Origin: an uncultured Parafilimonas sp.
GTDB lineage: Bacteria; Bacteroidota; Bacteroidia; Chitinophagales; Chitinophagaceae
DNA: 64,000 nt
Direction: 5' to 3'
NCBI GenBank assembly: GCA_903882935.1
Contig: CAIRZB010000070.1
Location: 1 to 64,000, forward strand
Of this stretch, positions 25,860 through 34,091 are shown one piece after another. Within the stretch, counting starts at the first letter, position 1. Each line of letters begins with the position of its first letter. The notes below the pieces were generated by a model. That model saw only the letters and a list, made by a program, of their open reading frames with translations. It did no database searches and was not told the DNA's origin. The position numbers were made by a program, and so were the translations under genes.

Positions 25860-26414
25860 ATGCATATAATACAAAGCATACAAAATAGAATTTATGAAAT
25901 AAGAGGTGAGCGGGTAATGCTGGACAGGGATTTAGCGGCGTTGTACGAGGTAGAGACGAAAGTGTTAAACCAGTCAGTTAAACGAAATATTATAAGATTC
26001 CCACCTGATTTTATGTTTCAGCTTACGAAAGAGGAGTTTGAACAATTCAGGGTTCAAATAGAAGCTTTAGAGCATAGCCATTCTTTGAGGTCACAAATTG
26101 TGACCTCAAACAGGGGCGGTATACGATACCTCCCTTACGTTTTTACCGAACAAGGGATAGCCATGCTAAGCGGAGTTTTAATGAGTGAGAAGGCTATCAA
26201 CATGAATATTGCCATCATGCGGGCTTTTGTGGAAATAAGGCGTATCATATTCAGGCAGAACGATTTAAAAGAACAGTTGCAGGAAATAAAACAACGGTTA
26301 ACCGAACACGACACCCAACTAAACAGTATTTATGATGCCTTGGAAAATTTGCTGGACGAAAATGCCGCACAACAAACATGGCAGAGCAGGGAAAGGATAG
26401 GGTTTAAGAAGTAA
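25860..26414 (+). CDS. ORF6N domain DNA-binding protein
   Basis: A 184-residue protein of the KilA-N/ORF6N group, first known from phages and common as single genes in Bacteroidota. The domain (about 1-115) has the typical IYEIRGERVMLDRDLAALY, KVLNQSVKRN, RFPPDFMFQLTKEEF and LPYVFTEQGIAMLSGVL blocks. A short C-terminal coiled coil (about 130-170) follows. The variable loop before the LPYVFTE block (S-L-R-S-Q-I-V-T-S-N) is encoded by a perfect palindrome. It sits between GH127 and the DUF58 gene in the same direction but with gaps of about 300 and 270 bases filled by related palindromes, so it looks like an inserted unit. Confidence 0.9.
   Translation: MHIIQSIQNRIYEIRGERVMLDRDLAALYEVETKVLNQSVKRNIIRFPPDFMFQLTKEEFEQFRVQIEALEHSHSLRSQIVTSNRGGIRYLPYVFTEQGIAMLSGVLMSEKAINMNIAIMRAFVEIRRIIFRQNDLKEQLQEIKQRLTEHDTQLNSIYDALENLLDENAAQQTWQSRERIGFKK
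26084..26110. repeat. ORF6N-associated palindrome P3, inside the coding sequence
   Basis: Perfect 11-bp arms (TTTGAGGTCAC and GTGACCTCAAA) around AAATT, within codons for the loop S-L-R-S-Q-I-V-T-S-N. A weaker palindrome precedes it in the gene at 26037-26058 (TTTGAAC and GTTCAAA). Confidence 0.85.
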
Positions 26415-26455
26415 TGCAGTCACAAATGGTCATCGCATCCGAATATATTACCGTT

Positions 26456-26478
26456 CAAGGTAACAAATGGTGACCTTG
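26456..26478. repeat. ORF6N-associated palindrome P4
   Basis: Nine-base arms CAAGGTAAC and GTGACCTTG with one mismatch surround AAATG, 42 bases after the ORF6N stop. The motif reading is interrupted by a stop. Confidence 0.6.
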
Positions 26479-26540
26479 GAGAAATCAGCTAACGATACCG
26501 GGTTTTATATGCCAACTTGCCAGAAGAAAAACTAAACGTT

Positions 26541-26562
26541 CAAGGTTTAAATTTGAAACCTT
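26541..26562. repeat. ORF6N-associated palindrome P5
   Basis: AAGGTTT and AAACCTT arms enclose AAATTTG. Compared with P2 the centre has lost one base, which would shift the frame of the ORF6N motif. Confidence 0.6.
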
Positions 26563-26569
26563 AAAAAAC

Positions 26570-26596
26570 TTTGAGATCACAAATTGTGACCTCAAA
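26570..26596. repeat. ORF6N-associated palindrome P6
   Basis: TTTGAGATCAC and GTGACCTCAAA (one mismatch, at the same place as in P2) surround AAATT. It is nearly the same as the in-gene copy and would read T-L-R-S-Q-I-V-T-S-N. Confidence 0.8.
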
Positions 26597-26638
26597 CAAT
26601 TTTATTATAAAAAGCCCTGAATGGGGCGGCATACAACA

Positions 26639-26658
26639 GCGATGGGTGAAGCCCATCG
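26639..26658. repeat. GATGGG/CCCATC hairpin just before the DUF58 gene
   Basis: CGATGGG and CCCATCG arms around TGAAG, preceded by a CCCTGAATGGGGCGGC segment. This looks like a generic Bacteroidota extragenic repeat. It ends about 24 bases before the DUF58 ATG. Confidence 0.5.
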
Positions 26659-26681
26659 GGACATGAGAAAAAAATTAGACA

Positions 26682-27566
26682 ATGAGCCGTTTACTTGACG
26701 CCAAAATATTAATGACCATCAAAAACCTGCAATTGGCGGCCAAAACCACGATTGATGGGTTTATGGCAGGTATTAATAAAAGCAAGGTAAAAGGCCCAGG
26801 GCTTGAATTTAGCCAGTACCGCAGCTACCAGCCGGGCGACGACCTGCGCTGGCTTGACTGGAAAATGTATGCTCGCAGTGATAGGTATTACATACGTGAG
26901 TCTGAAATAGAAACCAGCCTTTCCGTGCGGTTTTTAATAGATGCCAGTGCTTCTATGAATCATTCCGACGGTGGCATTACAAAAATTGAGTATGCGCGCT
27001 ATTTAGCTGCCTCGCTCGGGTACTTGGCCAGCCTGCAGAACGACTCAGTGGGGCTGTACGTGTTGCAGGGCGGAGACGTGTTTTCTCTGCCTTCCAAAAA
27101 AGACCATCAGCACTTGTCGCGTTTTTATTGCCAGTTAGAAAACATCAACCCACAAGGTAGGTTTACAAGGCCTGTGGAATATAGAGAGATTTTTGCAGGT
27201 GCGAGCAAAAAAGAGTTGCTTATTTTTATAACCGACCTTTACCAAGAGGATAATGAAATGTATGTTTTGTTGGATGCTTTGGCCACGTTAAAACACGAGA
27301 TAATCGTGTTCCACCTAATGGCGCAAAACGAACTGAAATTAGATTATAAAGGCTATACAGCAGTGGAGGACATGGAAACTGGGCAGGTGGTGAGCATTGG
27401 CGATGCCAGCGCCCGGGAAGTTTACAGCAAAAGCATGGCCACCCATTTGTTGGCGATACGGGCTGCCATGTTGAACAGGAATATTTTTTACCGGCTCATG
27501 AATTTGGGCGAACCTGTAGACCATGCATTGAAAGACTTTCTTAACCAACGAAATAAAATAAAATAG
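26682..27566 (+). CDS. DUF58 domain protein, MoxR partner
   Basis: A 294-residue cytoplasmic protein of the DUF58 family, with the conserved N-terminal KGPGLEFSQYRSYQPGDDLRWLDWKMYARSDRYYIRE block and a von Willebrand A-like core (FLIDASASM metal-binding-like loop). DUF58 proteins are the normal partner of MoxR ATPases. The following BatA-like gene begins 6 bases after its stop, so from here on the operon is tightly packed. Confidence 0.9.
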   Translation: MSRLLDAKILMTIKNLQLAAKTTIDGFMAGINKSKVKGPGLEFSQYRSYQPGDDLRWLDWKMYARSDRYYIRESEIETSLSVRFLIDASASMNHSDGGITKIEYARYLAASLGYLASLQNDSVGLYVLQGGDVFSLPSKKDHQHLSRFYCQLENINPQGRFTRPVEYREIFAGASKKELLIFITDLYQEDNEMYVLLDALATLKHEIIVFHLMAQNELKLDYKGYTAVEDMETGQVVSIGDASAREVYSKSMATHLLAIRAAMLNRNIFYRLMNLGEPVDHALKDFLNQRNKIK

Positions 27567-27571
27567 CAGCA

Positions 27572-29074
27572 TTGTTTAGTCTTTTACAACCCATATGGAT
27601 GTTTGCGGCGGCGGGTATTACCATACCCATTGCCTTGCATTTGTGGAATGTGCGGCAGGGCAAGGTTTTAAAAGTGGGCAGTGTTGCATTGCTTACCAAC
27701 CAAGCTGTAAAAAACAGCAGCAACATTAAACTTAACGAGTTGCTTTTATTGCTGTTACGCTGCCTGTTGATAACACTGGCCGCTGTTATATTGGCCAAGC
27801 CCCAATGGACCCCTGCAAACACCGCTACCAAAAACGGATGGGTGCTGTTACCTAAAGCGTCATTTAATAAAACATATATCCATTTTAAACCGATGGTGGA
27901 TTCGTTATTGCAGGCTGGTTACAGCCTGCATTATTTTAACGCACCTTTTGAAGAAAAAAGGATGGAAGATGCCATTAAAGAACAGGCGTTGGCAAACGAT
28001 TCAGACAAGGTAGTTGACTATTGGAAAACAATCAGCCAATTAAACAAGGTTGTTGACACCATATTACCGCTGTACATATTTACCGATAATAAAATTGCCA
28101 ATTTTTTGGGTAACAGGCCGGGCGTATCGTTAAAGATGATATGGCAAACCTATGCCAACGATGATTATTTGCAACAACAATTGGCTAGGTCATATAAAAC
28201 CTACGATGGCGGTATACGCATTGTAACGGCCACCAATAAACCAACAGGCACTTCTATAGCATACAATACGTTGGCCGACGCTGGGTTAGGGGCAGCTGGG
28301 TATACGCTGCAAGCCAATGGCAATGTGAACCTACAGGGCAAAACTGGTTCTCCTGTCACGTTGGATACTGCACCATTAAACATCACTGTTTATACAGGCA
28401 ATTACCCGGCTGATGCCGGTTATATAAAGGCCGCTATTGAAGCGATACGCCAGTTTAGTAAAAGGAATATTAACCTGCGTTTGGCGGAAAAAGAGGAAGA
28501 TATTGCCAAAGGGCAGGACTGGTTGTTTTGGTTATCCGACAGGCCAATACCGGCCAATGCCACCGCCCGAAACGTTTTGCAATATGCGGAGGGTAAGCAA
28601 ACGGCTGGGAGCAGTTGGATACAAACTTTCGGCGATTATTCGACAAACGGCAACAAGCTGGTTTTATTCAGATTTACCGCCCCACAACCCAATGGCTTAA
28701 TGGGTCAAAATATTCTTTGGAAGGATGGTTATGGCAACCCGGTATTAACCCTTGACAGTGGTAAAACGAATGTGTACCATTTTTACTCCCATTTTAACCC
28801 GTCTTACAACGGGCTGGTTTGGGGTAGCAATTTTGCACAATTGCTATTTACCTTATTGGTGCCTAAACAAGAAGCCTTATTTGCCAATGATGCCCGAATG
28901 ATTGATGCCTTGCAATTGCAGCCATATCCAGTTTCGGCAAATGGGGGTACTACGCAAACAACCAAACAGCCTGTTGATCTTGCGACTGCCGTCTGGCTCG
29001 CCATGGCTGTTGTTTTTTTACTGGAGCGTATGGTGGCCCACAGCCATAAAAGGGAGGGGTTGCTTGCAGCGTAA
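27572..29074 (+). CDS. BatA-domain membrane protein
   Basis: A 500-residue protein whose first 80 residues have the BatA/TIGR02226 N-terminus: two membrane helices (about 5-22 and 55-75) separated by ALHLWNVRQGKVLKVGSVALL. A large periplasmic domain follows, and a C-terminal helix (about 470-487). It lacks an obvious intact von Willebrand metal site. The start is TTG, 6 bases after the DUF58 stop, and fits the family's N-terminus. It probably forms a membrane complex with the two following gene products under MoxR/DUF58 control; that role is inferred from gene order. Confidence 0.82.
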   Translation: MFSLLQPIWMFAAAGITIPIALHLWNVRQGKVLKVGSVALLTNQAVKNSSNIKLNELLLLLLRCLLITLAAVILAKPQWTPANTATKNGWVLLPKASFNKTYIHFKPMVDSLLQAGYSLHYFNAPFEEKRMEDAIKEQALANDSDKVVDYWKTISQLNKVVDTILPLYIFTDNKIANFLGNRPGVSLKMIWQTYANDDYLQQQLARSYKTYDGGIRIVTATNKPTGTSIAYNTLADAGLGAAGYTLQANGNVNLQGKTGSPVTLDTAPLNITVYTGNYPADAGYIKAAIEAIRQFSKRNINLRLAEKEEDIAKGQDWLFWLSDRPIPANATARNVLQYAEGKQTAGSSWIQTFGDYSTNGNKLVLFRFTAPQPNGLMGQNILWKDGYGNPVLTLDSGKTNVYHFYSHFNPSYNGLVWGSNFAQLLFTLLVPKQEALFANDARMIDALQLQPYPVSANGGTTQTTKQPVDLATAVWLAMAVVFLLERMVAHSHKREGLLAA

Positions 29075-31205
29075 CCAGGGTTTACATATCATCCATTCAT
29101 TTCGTAAAAAATGGTTAATAAGCACCATTTTTTCAACATCGTTGTTTGCTTTGGCGATAGCTGGCCTACTTGCTGTTGTGCTGTATAAATTTTTTGGTTG
29201 GCCCTTTGTTTTAGCAATACCGTTGTTTATAGCGGCATGCGTTGTTATGTTGGCTATTAAAAAGCCTTGGCAAATAACAGCCCTTGACGTAGTAAAATTT
29301 CTCAACAGCAAATACCCGGCCTTGCAAGAAAGTTGCGGGCTGCTGCTGCGGGATGCTTCAACACTAAACCTGCTGGAAAGCTTGCAGGTAGCCAAAACTG
29401 AGCATGCATTGATGCATATTACAATGCCTATTTCATTCGCGCAGCAGTTGCGCGCTGCATTGTTCACCGTGTTGTTTGCGGTGGTGCTAAGCGTTGCATT
29501 GTATGCCATTCCATTGCATTTTGGCAACATAAAACCCAGTACGGGCAAGCCATATAGCCCAAACAAGCCGCCAGAAAAAATATTACCCGGTATCAGTTCA
29601 ACCCAACTGGAGGCAGTGCCGCCTGCCTATACAAAACTGGCACCTTACACGCAGCAGCAGATGAATATACAGGTGCCAGAAGGCAGTGCCGTCAAATGGC
29701 TTTTGCAAACCAATACAGCGGCCCGAACATTGAAACTTGTGTTTAATGATTCATCAGCCATTTTTTTACAGCCAACCAATAAACAACATACTGCTTGGAG
29801 TGCCCGAAAGCTTGTAGCGAAAAGCGGTTTTTACCAGCAGGTGCTGGATGGGGCGGTGTCGGAATTTTACAAAATGGAGGCCGTTAAAGACCAGCCGCCA
29901 GTTATTGTAATACAATCGCCCAAGCCCAACACCACCATTGAGTTTTGGGAACCACAACGTGTGATGGTAGCGGCATCGTTGGACGATGATTACGGTTTGA
30001 AGGACGCTTTTATCAGTGCCACTACCGCCAGCGGCGGGGGAGAGGCTGTTAAGTTTAAGGAGCAGAAAATAACCTTCCCCAACTCTTTTGCGGGGCAGCT
30101 TAAACAATACCATGTACAACGGACGATTGACCTAAGTGCTTTAGGCATGCAGCCCGGCGATGAGTTGTATGTGTTTGTGCAGGCAGAGGACAACAACGGG
30201 CATATAACAAAGTCGGACATGATGGTTGTTTCCCTGGCCGATACTACAAAATTGTCCGAGGCCGAAGGGCTTGTAAATGGCGTGAAATTGAAACCAGAAT
30301 ATTTTCGCAGCGAGCGGCAGATTATTCTTGATGCAGAGCAGCTACTGAAGGATAAGGATACTATCTCCGCCACTGATTTCAACAACCGGAGCAACAACCT
30401 TGGCATAGACCAAAAACTGCTGCGCCTGCGGTATGGCAAGTTTTTGGGCGAGGAGCAAGAGGAAACGGAGGGGGGCGTTGACAGAGGGAAGGATAATATT
30501 CTGGCCGACCCCATCAATTTTGGCAATGCTGCGGTGGTGCTTGACGCTTTTACAGATAAGCACGACAATGCGGAGGACGCCGGTTTTTTTGACGCAGGCA
30601 CTAAAACGCTGCTGAAAAACACCCTTACCGAAATGTGGAACGCCGAGGCCCTCCTGCGTACCTTTAAGCCAAAGGAAGCTTTGCCGTATGCTTACAAAGC
30701 ATTGAAGTTATTGAAAAGCCTACAGGAACAGTCTCGTGTGTATGTTGCCAAAACCACGTTTAAAACCACGCCTTTGAAGCCCGAGAAACGCCTAAGTGGT
30801 GAATTAGACAAGATAATACAGCCAGTAAGGCAATCGGCAATTGCCAATAACCCAAAGGCCGCTGCGGATATAGCTTTAGCATTAGGGGTTTTGGAGCAAT
30901 TAAAGGCAAGCACGGGTTTACAAACCACCGGCGGTAAATATTTGCAGGCATCGTTACAAATACTCGCCAACAAGGCTGCAACTGAGCCGGGGGCTTATTT
31001 GCAGGGCCTGCAGGCCGTTAAAGCCATATTGGCTGCAATGCAAAATAACCAGCCTGTTGCAGTAGCTGATATAAGCACCGCAGAGGCTGCCCTGCAAAAA
31101 ATAACATCTACACCTGCCGTGTTGCCGTTTGGGCAAGCAGCACCTGCTTATAATGCGTTGCAGCAGCAATATTTGATTAACCTGCACAAAAACAGCGAAC
31201 AATAA
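29064..31205 (+). CDS. Large membrane-anchored protein of the MoxR/BatA operon (DUF4175-like)
   Basis: About 713 residues. Two N-terminal membrane helices are followed by a helix near residue 140 and a long periplasmic region with beta-rich (about 190-400) and helical (about 410-700) parts. The frame is open far upstream, but the TTG at 29064 is chosen: AGGGAGGGG lies just before it, and it overlaps the BatA-like gene by 11 bases, as expected in this operon. Layout recalls DUF4175 proteins; I could not confirm the family. No catalytic motif was seen. Confidence 0.7.
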   Translation: MQRNQGLHIIHSFRKKWLISTIFSTSLFALAIAGLLAVVLYKFFGWPFVLAIPLFIAACVVMLAIKKPWQITALDVVKFLNSKYPALQESCGLLLRDASTLNLLESLQVAKTEHALMHITMPISFAQQLRAALFTVLFAVVLSVALYAIPLHFGNIKPSTGKPYSPNKPPEKILPGISSTQLEAVPPAYTKLAPYTQQQMNIQVPEGSAVKWLLQTNTAARTLKLVFNDSSAIFLQPTNKQHTAWSARKLVAKSGFYQQVLDGAVSEFYKMEAVKDQPPVIVIQSPKPNTTIEFWEPQRVMVAASLDDDYGLKDAFISATTASGGGEAVKFKEQKITFPNSFAGQLKQYHVQRTIDLSALGMQPGDELYVFVQAEDNNGHITKSDMMVVSLADTTKLSEAEGLVNGVKLKPEYFRSERQIILDAEQLLKDKDTISATDFNNRSNNLGIDQKLLRLRYGKFLGEEQEETEGGVDRGKDNILADPINFGNAAVVLDAFTDKHDNAEDAGFFDAGTKTLLKNTLTEMWNAEALLRTFKPKEALPYAYKALKLLKSLQEQSRVYVAKTTFKTTPLKPEKRLSGELDKIIQPVRQSAIANNPKAAADIALALGVLEQLKASTGLQTTGGKYLQASLQILANKAATEPGAYLQGLQAVKAILAAMQNNQPVAVADISTAEAALQKITSTPAVLPFGQAAPAYNALQQQYLINLHKNSEQ

Positions 31206-32956
31206 TGGGGGCATGGAATTACAGTATAGTGGCCATAAGCACGTTGATGCTGGTATTTGCAGGCTGGCAGGAACTAAGCCGGGTAAATAGAAAATATCTT
31301 CCCCTAAGGCTGGCGGCAGCGTGTTTTGCCATAGCAAACCTAGCCTGCCTGGTATTGCCCATAAACCTTTATAAGCAAGTTGAGGCGCCTAAGGGCGAGG
31401 CTATTATAGAAACCAACGGAACCGTGGCCGACAGTGTAAGCCTTTTTTTGCAACAAGGGCATAATGCCACGCCTGTTTACATTTGGGATGAATATAGTTT
31501 GCTGGAGCGGCCAAACTTTACCACGCTACATGTTTTTGGCTATGGGCTTTCGGCATACCAATTACAACAATTAAAAGGAAAGCACGTGGTATTTCACCCT
31601 GCTTTAATCAACACTGGTATAACCTATGCGAGTTGGCAAAGGGTGCTGCATACGGGCGAAAAACTACAACTGCAAGGCAGTTTTGTGAATAGGACCCCCC
31701 AAAAAATAATATTGTTGTTAAGCGGCTTCAACACTGTGCTTGATTCCACTATCATACCCCCCAAAACACAAACTATTTTCTCATTGGCCACTATACCTAA
31801 AAATGCAGGCAAGGCCGTGTACACGTTAACAGTGCTTGGTGGCAATAAAACCATTGAGGAAGAATTAGTGCCCGTTGATATACATCCGCCTGACAGCCTT
31901 GCGGTGCTGGTTTTGGCTGGGTCGCCCGATTTTGAGAGTAGGTTTTTGAAGAACTGGCTTTCGCAGAACGCATACTCGGTAGCCCAGCGCACGGCAATAA
32001 GTAAGGGCAAGTATGGCAAATGGTTTTTTAATATGGATTCGATGAATTTGGATAAAATAACGGCACCCTTGCTGGACAGGTTTGGCGCGTTGGTAACCGA
32101 TGCGTCGGCGTTGGCGGCATTAAGCCCGGGGGAACAGGCCATTATACGTGCCAAATTGGACGCTGGCATGGGCTTGATTGTTAAAGCCGACACATTGCTC
32201 GCCAAGGCATTTTACGCGCAAACGTTCCCCTTGTTTACACAACACGAGAAGAAGCAACAGTTTTCTGTTAAGTTCGGCGGCGAAAGCAACTTGCGTTTTT
32301 TACATGGCGAACAGCCAGCTTTCATAAAAACCACTCCAGGCATACAGGCCTTGGCGACCGATTCAGCGGGGCAAATATTGGCCGCTACCGGCCTGTACGG
32401 GCAAGGTAGGGTAGTGCTAACCACCATTAACAATGCTTATGAATGGTTGTTAGCAGGTAATGCCGATGCATACCACAACTACTGGAGTATGTTGATTAGC
32501 AATGTTGCCAAAAGGCAAACGGTTGCGGCAAACATAACCGTTAGCCAGCTGTTGCCGCGTATTAACCAACAGCTTTTGGTAAATTTTGAGACAGGTAGCT
32601 CAATGCCAATAGCCAATGTGAGCGGAAGCAATGTTTACCTGCGGCAGAACCTGAATTTGCCCTTTTTATGGCAAGGCAGTTATTGGCCGGTTAAAACAGG
32701 CTGGCAAACTATTGCGGTCGAAAATTATGCAGCTGATTTTTACGTTTACGATAAAGCAGACTGGCAATATGTTGACGCAGCAGAAAACCTAACAGCAACA
32801 CATACGTTTATTGCGCAGCAGGAAAAGACAGAAAAACTTGTTAGCAATGCCATAGCTAAACAAAGTACACCAGTACCCAAAATATATTTTTTAGCGCTGT
32901 TTGTATTGTCATGCATTGTGTTGTGGGCAGAGCGTAAGTTTACTGTTGCACGCTAG
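31205..32956 (+). CDS. Membrane protein with periplasmic amidotransferase-like domain, MoxR/BatA operon
   Basis: A 583-residue protein with two N-terminal helices (about 4-20 and 32-52), a large periplasmic region and a C-terminal helix (about 560-577). It resembles the last gene of Bacteroidota BatA operons, whose periplasmic part has a class I glutamine-amidotransferase-like fold (VLVLAGSPDFESRFLKNWL), here without an evident catalytic Cys. Its ATG shares one base with the upstream stop. Role unknown; context implies an envelope complex. Confidence 0.7.
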   Translation: MGAWNYSIVAISTLMLVFAGWQELSRVNRKYLPLRLAAACFAIANLACLVLPINLYKQVEAPKGEAIIETNGTVADSVSLFLQQGHNATPVYIWDEYSLLERPNFTTLHVFGYGLSAYQLQQLKGKHVVFHPALINTGITYASWQRVLHTGEKLQLQGSFVNRTPQKIILLLSGFNTVLDSTIIPPKTQTIFSLATIPKNAGKAVYTLTVLGGNKTIEEELVPVDIHPPDSLAVLVLAGSPDFESRFLKNWLSQNAYSVAQRTAISKGKYGKWFFNMDSMNLDKITAPLLDRFGALVTDASALAALSPGEQAIIRAKLDAGMGLIVKADTLLAKAFYAQTFPLFTQHEKKQQFSVKFGGESNLRFLHGEQPAFIKTTPGIQALATDSAGQILAATGLYGQGRVVLTTINNAYEWLLAGNADAYHNYWSMLISNVAKRQTVAANITVSQLLPRINQQLLVNFETGSSMPIANVSGSNVYLRQNLNLPFLWQGSYWPVKTGWQTIAVENYAADFYVYDKADWQYVDAAENLTATHTFIAQQEKTEKLVSNAIAKQSTPVPKIYFLALFVLSCIVLWAERKFTVAR

Positions 32957-32984
32957 CACCTAATAATTGCGCTGATAACCCTCC

Positions 32985-33854
32985 CTAATCCAAAATATCA
33001 GCGAGTTTCAGTAACTCATTCTTTTTGTAAAGCAGTTTTGGCTTATCAAAGCATTTGGATAACTCCTCAATCAGCAATTGTATAACCTTTGTATGGCTGA
33101 GCGGTTTAAAATGAGAAACACTAGGGGGTATTGCCATGCGTTTAAAATAGTTTTCAATGTCCCTGTGGGTAAACGGGTGGCCTGTGGTGGCATCCACATA
33201 AAAACTTATTTTGCTTTGCGGGCTTGCCGATGAGCTGGCAGGGTCATATTCGGGGTGGAAAAATGCCAATACAAATTGCTTGGGTATATTAATAGCCCGC
33301 ACGGGGATGTCAAGCAATTGCCCAAGTATCAGGTACAAAATACCATTGGTGATTGTATTGCCTTTTTTTACTTGCAGCACTTTGTGTATAAAAAAATCGT
33401 CTGGGTTGTTGTAGCTTACCTCGTTGCCCTTTAAGTTGTAATAGTTGTATACAATGCTTGATATTACATTAGCCTGTTCCAAAGGTGTTAAAAAACTGTT
33501 GAGTTCAAGCCAAACATTACGGCGTATTTTTTCAATTTCCTGTAAAACGGGCCCCGTCTGCAGCTCGGGGTATTGAAATTTAGACACAAGTAACGAACCA
33601 AACAAAAGGTCATGGTATGGGTTGTCGCGCCACTCAGTCAAATCCCGCACAAGGTCGGTATAATGTAGCCTATGTATCAGCATCTCAATGCGGCCCTGTA
33701 TATCCTCGCTGATGGTGTTTTCCCATAAAAATTCCAGATTGGGTATAATGTTTCGGCCGTACTCCACAATGCGGTTGCTCACCGTGCTAAAGACTTCCTC
33801 ATCGGGGTCGTCAATCAAGGTAAACAAAGCTGATATTTCACGGTTTGGCTGCAT
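32985..33854 (-). CDS. SirB1-like transglutaminase-fold protein (UPF0162)
   Basis: About 289 residues matching the Transglut_core2/SirB1 family. Features are LNSFLTPLEQANVISSIVYNYYNLKGN, then PDDFFIHKVLQVKKGNTITNGILYLILG and VRAINIPKQFVLAF. The Cys-His-Asp triad of true transglutaminases is not preserved here: the usual Cys position reads Thr-Asn-Gly. Two starts are possible (33872 or 33854); the second gives a cleaner N-terminus. The biochemical role of the family is not established. Confidence 0.8.
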   Translation of the reverse strand: MQPNREISALFTLIDDPDEEVFSTVSNRIVEYGRNIIPNLEFLWENTISEDIQGRIEMLIHRLHYTDLVRDLTEWRDNPYHDLLFGSLLVSKFQYPELQTGPVLQEIEKIRRNVWLELNSFLTPLEQANVISSIVYNYYNLKGNEVSYNNPDDFFIHKVLQVKKGNTITNGILYLILGQLLDIPVRAINIPKQFVLAFFHPEYDPASSSASPQSKISFYVDATTGHPFTHRDIENYFKRMAIPPSVSHFKPLSHTKVIQLLIEELSKCFDKPKLLYKKNELLKLADILD

Positions 33855-34091
33855 ATTAGATATTGGATACAAACTAATGCAATATTTTTAGAAAATAGAA
33901 GGCAAGTTATACAGCAGGTGTGGAAAGTGCGATGCAAAGAAAATATCCATAGCACGTTACAAAACATTATGTAACAACGGAACAACGCCATGTTTTTAAT
34001 GGGGCAGGGGCCATTAAAAACATGGTGTTGAAAGCAAACGGTTAAAACCAAAACATGTATAAATATGTAAAACCTACCGCCGGCTGCAAGG

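Noticed and set aside
25665-26596. CRISPR-like array
   Set aside because: The palindromes are not evenly spaced, spacers differ widely in length, one copy is inside a gene and no cas genes are present.
25665-26596. Diversity-generating retroelement with template repeats
   Set aside because: No reverse transcriptase gene is in the window and the variant copies do not show adenine-specific changes. Gene conversion remains possible, but not this mechanism on present evidence.
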